From NCBI GenBank assembly GCA_017537965.1, contig JAFYJV010000016.1, positions 57,392 to 121,391 on the forward strand: DNA of 64,000 nt, given 5' to 3'. Both the position numbers and the translations under genes were made by a program. The stretch's first letter is position 1. The number at the start of each line of letters is the position of its first letter. This document shows, piece by piece, positions 26,607-34,425 of this stretch. The notes below the pieces were generated by a model. The model saw only the letters and a list, made by a program, of their open reading frames with translations, did not search any database and was not told where the DNA came from. Source of the DNA: Bacteroidales bacterium (GTDB lineage Bacteria > Bacteroidota > Bacteroidia > Bacteroidales > F082).

Positions 26607-28202
26607 ATGAGAAAGTTTACGAATGTCTTGGCAACCTTGATGCTGGCTTTGGCGATGCTTGCCGTTGTTGGATGTACTCCTGACGAAAACAAACTTGGAG
26701 TTATTTGCGGAACGGTATCTGACTATTCGTCAGGAGAGCCGATAGGTAATGCCAATGTACGCCTTAACCCTCGAGGAGAAACTACCTTGACTGGCTCGGA
26801 CGGCTCTTTCCAGTTTAATGATTTGGAAGCGGGCTCTTATTCGCTTTCCTTATCCAAAAATGGTTATGTGGATCTCGATGACGACTATGTTATGGAGATT
26901 AAAAACGGCAACACGGTTCGCCGTGATGTCCAGATGCAAAAACAATCTGCGTCATTGCAAATTGTTGATAATAATGGCAATGCCATCGCCATGCTTGACT
27001 TTGGTACGGACGAGGGTGTAACGCAAAAGACTTTCAATATATTCAACAATGGTAACATTTCACTTGATTTTACCATTACGAAAAGTGCCGCTTGGATTGA
27101 GGATGTGGTTCCCTCGCAGGGAACAGTGGCTATTGGCGACACCAAGCCGATCACGGTGATTATCAACAGGGCTTCGTTGGGAAGTGGCGAAAATAAATCG
27201 ACCTTGCTCGTCACCACACCGAGTGCCGGTGGCGTTGAGGTGTTGGTGAAAGCCACGGTTCCGTTCACAGCTACAGTGGTGACAGGTGAAGTGACAGAAG
27301 TGACCAACAACAGCGCAAAATGTAGTGGTGAAGTCACCGATAATGGCGGAGTGACCGTGATCGAAAAGGGTATTTGTTTTGCCCTAACGGAAAATCCGAC
27401 CATTGATGACCAACGTGTCAGTGCTGGTCCAGGAATAGGTGAGTTTACCTGCATCTTGACAGGCTTGACCCAGAATAAGACCTATTACGTGCGAGCCTAC
27501 GCTATCAACAGCGTTGGTACTTCATACGGCCTGCAAAGAAGCTTCACCACCAAAAGCGCTCCAACAGTTGCTACATTGAATGTGACTAATGTGACTGAAA
27601 ACAGTGCCACCTGTAGTGGAAATGTATCCTCCGAAGGCGGTTCTTCGGTTACCGAAAGAGGTGTTTGTTATAGTTTGGCTCCCAATCCTACTATCAACAA
27701 TACAACGGTGACGAGTGGCTCGGGTACAGGCTCATTCACTTGTGAGTTGACGAATTTGACCAAAAACACCAAGTATTATGTGAAGGCTTACGCCAAAAAC
27801 TCATATGGTGTCGCTTACGGTGATGAAAAGTCGTTTACCACCGATGCCTTTCCAACCTTCCAATATGGAGGACATACTTATTATGTAGCACCGGATCCGG
27901 GTAATTACATGGAATGGAGTGCGGCTAATTCCTATTGCAACAATCTGTCCCTGGAAGGAATGACAGGTTGGAAGATGCCTACGAGGGATGAATTGGTGCA
28001 AATGTATGCGGATAGGAATTCAATAGGAGGTTTTTATATTACCACCTCGACGATTTATACATATGTTTCCTATTATTGGTCTAGCACAATCGATAATGGA
28101 ACTGGCAACTATTTTCATGTTGGTTTTTCTAATGGCAACGTGTCTTCTGCTACAAATGAAACTTCAACATGTCGTGTTCGCCCAATAAAAAGAAAGAACT
28201 AA
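26607..28202 (+). CDS. surface lipoprotein with carboxypeptidase-regulatory, BACON-like, fibronectin and DUF1566 modules
   Basis: About 531 residues from the ATG at 26607 (26598 is also possible). A signal peptide with lipobox VVGC is followed by a carboxypeptidase regulatory-like beta sandwich (GVICGTVSDYSSGEPIGNA). A BACON-like domain follows (TFNIFNNGNISLDFTITK to STLLVTTPSAGG). Then come two similar fibronectin-like repeats of about 95 residues, each with a GV/GI-C-F/Y-LTPNPTI-type motif and YYVRAYA or YYVKAYA. A C-terminal DUF1566-like domain (WKMPTRDELVQMY, YYWSST, CRVRPI) ends it. The parts are typical of Bacteroidota surface lipoproteins that bind glycans or proteins; a precise role cannot be given. 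Confidence 0.8.
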   Translation: MRKFTNVLATLMLALAMLAVVGCTPDENKLGVICGTVSDYSSGEPIGNANVRLNPRGETTLTGSDGSFQFNDLEAGSYSLSLSKNGYVDLDDDYVMEIKNGNTVRRDVQMQKQSASLQIVDNNGNAIAMLDFGTDEGVTQKTFNIFNNGNISLDFTITKSAAWIEDVVPSQGTVAIGDTKPITVIINRASLGSGENKSTLLVTTPSAGGVEVLVKATVPFTATVVTGEVTEVTNNSAKCSGEVTDNGGVTVIEKGICFALTENPTIDDQRVSAGPGIGEFTCILTGLTQNKTYYVRAYAINSVGTSYGLQRSFTTKSAPTVATLNVTNVTENSATCSGNVSSEGGSSVTERGVCYSLAPNPTINNTTVTSGSGTGSFTCELTNLTKNTKYYVKAYAKNSYGVAYGDEKSFTTDAFPTFQYGGHTYYVAPDPGNYMEWSAANSYCNNLSLEGMTGWKMPTRDELVQMYADRNSIGGFYITTSTIYTYVSYYWSSTIDNGTGNYFHVGFSNGNVSSATNETSTCRVRPIKRKN

Positions 28203-28213
28203 CAAAAGCAAGG

Positions 28214-28240
28214 AAGGGCAGTGTGAGAGCTGCCCTTTTT
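28214..28240 (+). terminator. Rho-independent terminator after the DUF1566 lipoprotein gene
   Basis: AAGGGCAG and CTGCCCTT form an 8-bp stem with an eight-base loop, followed by five T. It lies 12 bases after the stop codon. Confidence 0.8.
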
Positions 28241-28276
28241 CGTTATAGTTGAATTTTTGATATGCAATTTTTTATG

Positions 28277-28284
28277 TAACTTTG
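28277..28284 (+). promoter_or_regulatory. -7 promoter element of the gene at 28306
   Basis: TAACTTTG, a TAnnTTTG match. A TTTG at 28256-28259 lies 17 bases upstream. Confidence 0.5.
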
Positions 28285-28305
28285 CTTTGATTAATTTTGT
28301 GAATC

Positions 28306-29022
28306 ATGAAAAAGTTCTTCTTTTTTATCATCGTTTTGCTTGGCATTGCTGCTCAAGCCCAGGAAATCCCAGAGAATAAAGTTTTGTCGGATGCCCAACA
28401 TTATCGCGCGATGGGTGTTGGAAAAAGCTATGAGGATGCAAAAGTATATGCTGCTTATGGGCTGGTGGAGCGAGAGATGGGATCCTTTTCGTTTGAATCA
28501 GATGAAAAGCTGGGAACGAAGGTGATGATCTATTTTGAGCCGTATTTGGATAAAGAAGGAGAGGTCCTGTACCTGAGACTTTTGGGCGAGATTTCGGTAA
28601 ATACCCAAAAGGCTGTGGGTGAACTGACCGAGCGATACCAAAAGTTGTTGGTGGATACCGACTTTGCTAAAGATATGCTAAGTATGATTGAACCTGTCGA
28701 TTTCGTGAAATTGAACTCAGCCGATGAAACGGATGATGGATTGAAAGTAACTGGTTTATCTGAACAAATATTGTCGGAAAATGTGTTGACCGAAAACAAA
28801 GCCTATGAGTTCTTGGGTTGCCTGAAATGGGAAGCCCTGAAATTCTCAAGTGATTCCACTTGTGTGGTTGACGGAAATGAATATCATGCTGCTACCGCTG
28901 AAGTCTCCAAAATAACAGTCCAAAAACTCCTGGTGTCCATTATCAGGAGAGTTAACCAAAAGCAATACATCTGTGATGAGAAATGGTTTTTGAACGAAGT
29001 TCGTAACCAAATTTCCAACTAA
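28306..29022 (+). CDS. exported protein of unknown function
   Basis: 238 residues. A clear signal peptide (FFFFIIVLLGIAAQAQ, cut after AQA) indicates export to the periplasm or beyond. I do not recognise the mature protein. Visible features are a region of mixed helices and strands starting HYRAMGVGKSYEDAKVYAAYGL, which recalls the LPP20/DUF4384-like domains where a GxGxSYxDAxxxA helix packs on a sheet, and a Cys-containing C-terminal half without repeats. It has its own promoter. The stop overlaps the convergent pncB stop by four bases. Its upstream neighbour is separated by a terminator, so it is monocistronic. Confidence 0.6.
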   Translation: MKKFFFFIIVLLGIAAQAQEIPENKVLSDAQHYRAMGVGKSYEDAKVYAAYGLVEREMGSFSFESDEKLGTKVMIYFEPYLDKEGEVLYLRLLGEISVNTQKAVGELTERYQKLLVDTDFAKDMLSMIEPVDFVKLNSADETDDGLKVTGLSEQILSENVLTENKAYEFLGCLKWEALKFSSDSTCVVDGNEYHAATAEVSKITVQKLLVSIIRRVNQKQYICDEKWFLNEVRNQISN

Positions 29023-30212
29023 TCAATTTCTAGGGTCTTCTTGCAGATCTCGATCTCTTCGGGATCGCCAGTGTATTTGCCGTGATCGTCGCTGAGCTTG
29101 ACCACCTTCTTCCATGTACGTTTCTCGGTGATCTTGGCAGCTGTGAGCTTCACCACGATGTTCATGGCCTTCACGTTGTCGATGTCGCAGGTGAGGTGGG
29201 TGCCGATGCCGAAGGAATCCTGCATGCGGCCGCCGACAGCCTCGTGGATGGCGATGGCCTCATCCACGTTCAGCCCATTGCTGAAGATGATGGACTTCTG
29301 TGCCGGGTCGATGCCAAGTTCCTTGTATTTGTTGATGATCTCTTCCAAGGCCTCGATGTTGTCGCCGCTGTCCACGCGCAGACCGTCGAACAGTTTGGCG
29401 TGCAGCGTGGTGAAGTTCTGGAAGAAGGCCTTGCGGGTATAGGTGTCGTAGAGGAACACGCCCAAACTGCCGGCATAAACCTCCTGCCAATAGTCCATGG
29501 CGAGGTAGTTGGCTTCGTTGTAGCCATACAAAGAGCAGGTCTCGATGAACTGGTGGCTCATGGTGCCGATGGGGGTGAGGTCATACTTCATGGCCAGTAG
29601 CACATTGGAGGTGCCTACAAAGCAGGTCTTGGTAAATTGCTTTTGTGCCTCGATGAACGAACGGATCACCAAGTCCTGATGTTCGAACGAGAAGCGGCGA
29701 CGGGTACCGAAATCACTGAACTTGACGCCGTTGCCAATCAAGCGGATACCTTTGTCGTACGACTTCTGGTATTCCTTTTCAGCATCGTAGTGCTCAAACT
29801 CGCCTTTCAGCTCGTGCGAGAGCTCTGAAACCGTAGCCAGGATGGGCATCTCCCAGAACACCGTGCGCCATAGCAATCCCGTGACTTGGATGTGGAGATG
29901 GCCTTCTTCGTCTTGGCTCACCTCGACTTCCGACGGTCTCAGATGGAAGCCTTTCAGGAAGGTGAAGAACCACAACGGAAAGTAGTAGCATTTCTGCTTC
30001 ATGAAACGTGCTTCCTCGCTGGTGATCCGAAGCTCGGAGAGGCTGTCGAACTGCTCCCGTAGCTTCTCTGCGAAGCCTTTCGGATAGACCGTGTTGTTGC
30101 GATCGACAAAGGTGTATTGACCCATGGCGCGTGGGAACTTCTGCAAATAGGCATAGCACACGCTGAACGTGTATAGGTCGTTGTCTAATAAGCTGTTAAT
30201 AATTCTTCTCAT
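29019..30212 (-). CDS. pncB: nicotinate phosphoribosyltransferase
   Basis: 397 residues, the standard length. The N-terminal LLDNDLYTFSVCYAYL, the central GTSNVLLAMKYDLTPIGTMSHQF (NAPRTase active-site His region) and FSNGLNVDEAIAIHE are diagnostic. It joins nicotinate to PRPP (ATP-assisted) in NAD salvage. The first codons (ATGAGAAGAATTATT) lie inside a heptamer repeat tract that also forms the 5' untranslated region. It may be cotranscribed with the DUF47-PiT-DUF47 genes upstream. Confidence 0.95.
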   Translation of the reverse strand: MRRIINSLLDNDLYTFSVCYAYLQKFPRAMGQYTFVDRNNTVYPKGFAEKLREQFDSLSELRITSEEARFMKQKCYYFPLWFFTFLKGFHLRPSEVEVSQDEEGHLHIQVTGLLWRTVFWEMPILATVSELSHELKGEFEHYDAEKEYQKSYDKGIRLIGNGVKFSDFGTRRRFSFEHQDLVIRSFIEAQKQFTKTCFVGTSNVLLAMKYDLTPIGTMSHQFIETCSLYGYNEANYLAMDYWQEVYAGSLGVFLYDTYTRKAFFQNFTTLHAKLFDGLRVDSGDNIEALEEIINKYKELGIDPAQKSIIFSNGLNVDEAIAIHEAVGGRMQDSFGIGTHLTCDIDNVKAMNIVVKLTAAKITEKRTWKKVVKLSDDHGKYTGDPEEIEICKKTLEID

Positions 30213-30256
30213 TCTTCTTACTCCTTTCTTCTTTCTTCTGACTTCTTTCTTCTATA
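30203..30256. repeat. heptameric repeat tract spanning the DUF47 stop and pncB start
   Basis: Units TTCTTAC, TCCTTTC, TTCTTTC, TTCTGAC, TTCTTTC and TTCTATA in register (30215-30256), with a degenerate left end. It contains the TAG stop of the upstream gene and the pncB start codon. Confidence 0.85.
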
Positions 30257-30905
30257 ATTTACTGATAATACTTCTGATTTTATCGGATATATACTTCACG
30301 GAATTGGTGGCGTCTTCGAGCACTTGTACCAAGTCCTTCCGCTTGATGATTTCGGTGAGGTTATAGCTCTGTGTGAAGAGCTTGTGGATATAGCTGCCGT
30401 AACGTTCGTCGTTGTCGTGCTCAAGAGTCTTGATTTCCTGGCAGAGACGGTTGATCTCCTTGCGTTTGCTGGTATCCGACAGATAGGGGAGACGGCTGAT
30501 GATGTTGTTTAGGCTCTCGGAGGCGAACATGATGTTTTCCGCCATGGTGGTGAGGTCTTCGTCAACATCAAGGAAACGACGCGTGAAGACGATGTTGCCG
30601 CAGTCGTCGATGCGGTCCATGAAGTCGTCCATCAACTCAGCCAGCTCGTGGACGTCTTCGCGCTGGAAAGGCGTCAGGACGGTGCTGAAGAGCGTGCTGT
30701 GGAACTCATCTAAGACGGCATCGCCACCCGTCTCACAGGCCTTGATGTCTTTCTTCAGGCTTTCCAAGCGCTTGAGGTCGGTTTCGAGAAGCATCTGCCG
30801 CAGCAGTTTGGCAGCCTTGTCGATGTAGGTTGCCTGCTTCTCGTAAAGCGGGTAGAACTTCTTTTCCTTGGGAACGAAATATTGGAAGAAACTGTTGAGG
30901 CTCAT
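30252..30905 (-). CDS. DUF47 (PhoU-like) phosphate transport regulator
   Basis: 217 residues, almost entirely helical by composition, with the DUF47 pattern LNSFFQYFVPKEKKFYPLYEKQA at the start and FQREDVHELAELMDDFMDRID in the middle. That second block carries the E/DxxxD metal-binding motif of PhoU-like proteins. DUF47 proteins are usual partners of PiT transporters and are thought to regulate them. It lies four bases downstream of the PiT gene. A second DUF47 paralogue lies upstream of PiT. Confidence 0.88.
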   Translation of the reverse strand: MSLNSFFQYFVPKEKKFYPLYEKQATYIDKAAKLLRQMLLETDLKRLESLKKDIKACETGGDAVLDEFHSTLFSTVLTPFQREDVHELAELMDDFMDRIDDCGNIVFTRRFLDVDEDLTTMAENIMFASESLNNIISRLPYLSDTSKRKEINRLCQEIKTLEHDNDERYGSYIHKLFTQSYNLTEIIKRKDLVQVLEDATNSVKYISDKIRSIISKL

Positions 30906-30909
30906 GGCG

Positions 30910-31980
30910 TTACTTGACTAAGAGGTGAAACAACAGGTTCAAGAGTCCGGCAATGACCAAGGGCACAGGAATGGTGAGAATCCACGACAGGACGATGCGC
31001 TTGGCGGTGGCCCATTTCACCGACTTCATGCCGTCGGTGAGACCCACGCCAATGACGCCGCCGGTGATGGTGTGGGTGGTACTTACTGGGATGCCGAGGA
31101 ATGAGGTTGCTATCAAAGTGGTGGCGCCGGCAAATTCGGCGGAGAAACCTCTAACGGGGGTGATTTTTGCCAAACCGCCGCCCATGGTCTTGATGACGTT
31201 CTTGCCACCAATGAGGATGCCTAACGACATGATGACGTAGCATACCACGGCCAAAATGTCGGGGATGTGGAAGCCTTGGCTATGGTCGTAGAAGTTGCCG
31301 ATGAAGTCTTGCATCCCGGGACTGACGCCTTGGGTGGTGAACACGCTGGCCATCAGCACGGCGATGATACCCATGGTCTTGGGCGCGTCGTTGGAGCCGT
31401 GGCCGATGCAGAAAGCCGCCGTGGAGAAATGCTGAAGGATCTTGAAGACCTTATCGACCCGTTTGCGGGGCCTGTTCTTGGAGATCTTCAGGAAGAGGCA
31501 CTCCAAAAAGAATCCCAGAAGCAATCCGATTAGCGGGGAAAGGACGATGAAGGCCAACGTGATAAGAATGGGTTTCATGTGAAGCACTGCGCTGCCATTG
31601 ACGAACCATGCCGCCCCGATGATGCCGCCGATGAGGGCATGTGAAGTCGAGATGGGCATGCCACTCTTGGTACACACCCATACCCAGATGGCCGCGCCGA
31701 CGAGGGCGGCGAGGATGAGGTAGGGGTCGATGACGCTTTGCTCGGCGAAGTTGGCCATGGTGTTACCCACAGCGAACTGTTGGTTGAAAACCAACCTGAT
31801 GATGATGAAGGCGGCGAACTCCCAGAACGAGGCCCAAAGGATGGCCTGCACTGGTGTCATCACCTTAGTGGCGATGATGGTCGAGATGGAGTTGGCCGCG
31901 TCGTTCATGCCGTTGAGGAAGGTGAACACAAAGGCAAGGACGATGGACAGGATGATGGCTATGGTCAGGAGGTTCATCAC
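30910..31980 (-). CDS. low-affinity inorganic phosphate transporter, PiT family
   Basis: 356 residues with about ten hydrophobic segments. Both inverted PiT signatures are seen: FTFLNGMNDAANSISTIIAT near the N-terminus and GHGSNDAPKTMGIIAV in the middle, along with SGMPISTSHALIGGI and LGIPVSTTHTITGGV. It moves metal-phosphate with H+ or Na+. The gene overlaps the upstream DUF47 gene by four bases and is followed by another DUF47 gene, an unusual double-regulator layout. Confidence 0.95.
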   Translation of the reverse strand: MMNLLTIAIILSIVLAFVFTFLNGMNDAANSISTIIATKVMTPVQAILWASFWEFAAFIIIRLVFNQQFAVGNTMANFAEQSVIDPYLILAALVGAAIWVWVCTKSGMPISTSHALIGGIIGAAWFVNGSAVLHMKPILITLAFIVLSPLIGLLLGFFLECLFLKISKNRPRKRVDKVFKILQHFSTAAFCIGHGSNDAPKTMGIIAVLMASVFTTQGVSPGMQDFIGNFYDHSQGFHIPDILAVVCYVIMSLGILIGGKNVIKTMGGGLAKITPVRGFSAEFAGATTLIATSFLGIPVSTTHTITGGVIGVGLTDGMKSVKWATAKRIVLSWILTIPVPLVIAGLLNLLFHLLVK

Positions 31981-32627
31981 GATTCTTTTATAATCAGCAG
32001 TTTCACGATGCCTGTGACGTCTTTCGCGCGGTCGGTGGTGTCTTCCACGGCTTGAGCGATCTCTTTGTATTTCAGCAACTCGATCTCGTCTTTCTCGTTC
32101 TCGAAGAGGTAGGAGATGTAGTCGCCGTAGATTTCATCGACGGTGTGCTCGATCTGGGTGACCCTGTCGCACAGGTCGCCGATTTGCTTGTGGTTCTTGC
32201 CGAGCTCGTCAAGCAGACCGAAGATCTGGATCATGGTGCTGGCGTCCTCGTGGATGTTATCGACAATCTCCTTGATCTGTTTGTCGATCTTCTTGGGCGT
32301 GTACATCAGGATGGTCTTGGCCGAGTGGTTGATGAAGTCGAGGAAGGTGTCGAGTCCCATGGCGAGGGCGTTCATGTCCTCGTGGTCGAAGGGCGTGACG
32401 AAGGCCTCGTTAAGCTCGACATAGAACTCGCGCAGCAGCTCGTCGCCCGTGGTTTCCTGTTTTTTGATCATGCGGGTGAGCAGCCGGCGTTCCTCGGGAT
32501 CATCGGATTTTACGAGCTCCTTGAGGTATTTGGCAGCCACCTGAGCCGCCTCGGCCTGTTGCAGGTAAGTAGGGAAGAAGTGCTTCTCGCGGCTGCTTCC
32601 TTTGGTAAAAAGGTTGTTCAGTGCCAT
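31977..32627 (-). CDS. DUF47 (PhoU-like) phosphate transport regulator, second copy
   Basis: 216 residues. Start MALNNLFTKGSSREKHFFPT and central FDHEDMNALAMGLDTFLDFIN match DUF47. It is clearly diverged from the copy on the other side of PiT, so the two may respond differently or form mixed oligomers. It is the first gene of the operon. A minus-strand -7 element lies 22 bases upstream. Confidence 0.88.
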   Translation of the reverse strand: MALNNLFTKGSSREKHFFPTYLQQAEAAQVAAKYLKELVKSDDPEERRLLTRMIKKQETTGDELLREFYVELNEAFVTPFDHEDMNALAMGLDTFLDFINHSAKTILMYTPKKIDKQIKEIVDNIHEDASTMIQIFGLLDELGKNHKQIGDLCDRVTQIEHTVDEIYGDYISYLFENEKDEIELLKYKEIAQAVEDTTDRAKDVTGIVKLLIIKES

Positions 32628-32649
32628 TTTCGAAATGGTTTTGATGGCC

Positions 32650-32657
32650 CAAAGATA
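32650..32657 (-). promoter_or_regulatory. -7 promoter element of the DUF47-PiT-DUF47 operon
   Basis: Plus strand CAAAGATA, that is TATCTTTG on the minus strand, in an A/T-rich region. No clear -33 TTG is present. Confidence 0.55.
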
Positions 32658-32718
32658 AGGTTTTTTTGAAAAATTTTTATTTTTTAGGTGTAAAAAGGTT
32701 TTATTTCAAAAGTGTTGC

Positions 32719-33060
32719 TTGCAAACTGCATTTTTTATAAAAAGTGTTGTTTATGCGCAACATTTTATTGTATTGATTCGCGGAGGCGAGTTGCTGGTGA
32801 TTGACGAGATTCACAAATACCATCTTGGCACCACGACTGGGACATGCCCGACGGAGCCAAACTACCTCTTTGGATGCTGGGATTCCTTTATTAGTGTTGA
32901 AAACAGGGTTGTAACCATAACGGATAATAGCCGAACACAGAGTCGAGCTTGCTCGAGCTATGTTGAGGCAAAGCGAAATCAGCGAAGCTAAAGAATCAAG
33001 GCCGACATCAAGGGCCTGCCGCACATGGCGGGCTTGACTCTTCCCCCTTTTAGGTATTCA
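32719..33060. other. degenerate intergenic region with an ATPase Walker B remnant
   Basis: This 400-base gap has no convincing intact gene. On the plus strand, 32770-32820 encodes RGGELLVIDEIHKY, the Walker B block of the AAA/DUF4143-type ATPases common in Bacteroidota. Homology stops abruptly afterwards, so it looks like a remnant of a lost gene. The rest includes a small inverted repeat CGAGCTTGCTCG near 32945-32957. Short frames exist on both strands, but none has a start site or domain I can support. Confidence 0.35.
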
Positions 33061-33063
33061 CGA

Positions 33064-34128
33064 TCACTTCTTGCTATAACTGCGGTTCTTGTTTGCCCCA
33101 TGTGCCTCTAAATAGCCGAACTCCGTCAGTTGACGAAGGTAGCGTTTGGCAGTGGTGGGATTGAAGCTGAAATGCTTGACAATAGCTTCCGTTGTAATCT
33201 GGTCTTTATCGGCCGCAAAATCCAAAATATCGACCAGTTTCTCTGCCAAAGAGGGTTTTATCGACCATTTATCGACCATTTCCTGCTTCAAAGATAATTT
33301 ATCGACCATTTTCTCGGTTGTTGACTTCAGGTATTGGTCGATATCAGCCTGTAAATGTTGACAGTGCAGTCGGGTCATGCAGTCGACGAAGATGCTGATA
33401 TCCTCTTGTTCGCGAGTATCTACCAATGCCTGGATGTATTCGGCTTTGTCTTCTTTGAGCACCTTGGTTGGCAGAACGCCAAACTCCCATTGCAGCAGGT
33501 TCATCAGCAGGCGGCTGGTGCGTCCGTTGCCGTCGGCCCAAGGATGAATGGTCACCAATTCATAGTGTGCCCAGAAGCTAAGTTCGTAGATGGAAGCCAC
33601 ATCAGCAGGATCTATGGCCTTGCGTCGTTTGTTAAGTTCCTCGCAGAAAGCAGCCAGACGAGCAGGCACTTTCTGATACGGCAGGTACGACTTGCCGCCT
33701 ATTCCAGCCGTGACGTTCAACTTGCGCAGTTCGCCTTTGGCAGCAGAGAAATCCCCACCTATCGAGTGGTACTCACTCCCCGTGCGAGCCATTACCTTAG
33801 ACGCCAGCAGAACGAGCCAATCGACGGTGATGGGGTCATGCTTTTTAATCCACTCCCGTCCGTAGTCGTAGGCCACTTTAAGGTCGAGGTTCATCATCTG
33901 CTCCATCATGGTTCGCTTGCTGCTGGTGATGCCTTCGTCAAACAGCAGTTGCGCCTCCACCTCCGTCACCGTACTGCCCTCAATGGCGGTAGAGTGCGTA
34001 ATAATGGAGTACAGATAAAACTTCTCAAAGTCTATCTGATCCGAAATGCCCAGCGCCTTATGTTGCTGGAGCAACCTCAACAATATGTCCTTGTTCTCCT
34101 GTGTCATATTGGCTGCAAAGGTACTCAT
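33064..34128 (-). CDS. class II Fic family protein with C-terminal winged helix
   Basis: About 354 residues from the ATG at 34128; the longer frame adds a low-complexity N-terminus that overlaps a hairpin. The N-terminal inhibitory helix motif (S/T)xxxE(G/N) is S46-TAI-E50-G51. The catalytic FIC motif is H195-PWADGNGRTSR, fully canonical, so the enzyme should be active. Fic enzymes transfer AMP or related groups from nucleotides to target proteins. The C-terminus (about 265-354) has repeated MVDKLS/MVDKWS segments and a winged-helix domain (TTEAIVKHFSFNPTTAKRYL). The gene is on the same strand as the Wadjet operon, 297 bases further on, and may belong to the same island. Confidence 0.9.
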   Translation of the reverse strand: MSTFAANMTQENKDILLRLLQQHKALGISDQIDFEKFYLYSIITHSTAIEGSTVTEVEAQLLFDEGITSSKRTMMEQMMNLDLKVAYDYGREWIKKHDPITVDWLVLLASKVMARTGSEYHSIGGDFSAAKGELRKLNVTAGIGGKSYLPYQKVPARLAAFCEELNKRRKAIDPADVASIYELSFWAHYELVTIHPWADGNGRTSRLLMNLLQWEFGVLPTKVLKEDKAEYIQALVDTREQEDISIFVDCMTRLHCQHLQADIDQYLKSTTEKMVDKLSLKQEMVDKWSIKPSLAEKLVDILDFAADKDQITTEAIVKHFSFNPTTAKRYLRQLTEFGYLEAHGANKNRSYSKK

Positions 34129-34153
34129 TTTTTTAAAAAGACAAGCCGAAAAG

Positions 34154-34205
34154 GCCGACATCATCGGACCTCCCCACAAAGCGGGCGCTTCCCCGCCATG
34201 TCGGC
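34154..34205. repeat. nested hairpin between fic and jetD
   Basis: Outer arms GCCGACAT (34154-34161) and ATGTCGGC (34198-34205) enclose inner GCGGG and CCCGC arms. A GCCGACAT copy also occurs at about 33001-33010. A further inverted repeat, TTATTATC with GATAATAA, lies at 34260-34278. The element could terminate the Wadjet transcript or be an intergenic repeat. Confidence 0.6.
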
Positions 34206-34425
34206 TATGGCCCGCGCACCCAGCCCGGACTGGTTTGGGCAAACCCGGGAAAGAGCACATTATTATCTCAGATAATAAGCGTTGGTTTTGTGTAAAGCGG
34301 AATAAAAATAGGGTAATTCTTCCATAATTCTAGGGTAATTATAGGAGAATATATCCGAAGCAAGCCCGCACTTGGCTCTTACCAAGCCGACGGAGAGCAT
34401 GGAGGAAGCAAAGGATATTGTTGAA

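Noticed and set aside
32701-33024. Minus-strand frame of 107 residues
   Set aside because: No domain, no start signal, and it overlaps the ATPase remnant on the other strand; it is probably non-coding.
34129-34260. 44-residue N-terminal extension of the Fic protein
   Set aside because: It is Cys/Gly/Pro-rich, reads through the hairpin at 34154-34205, and the ATG at 34128 begins the expected Fic N-terminus.
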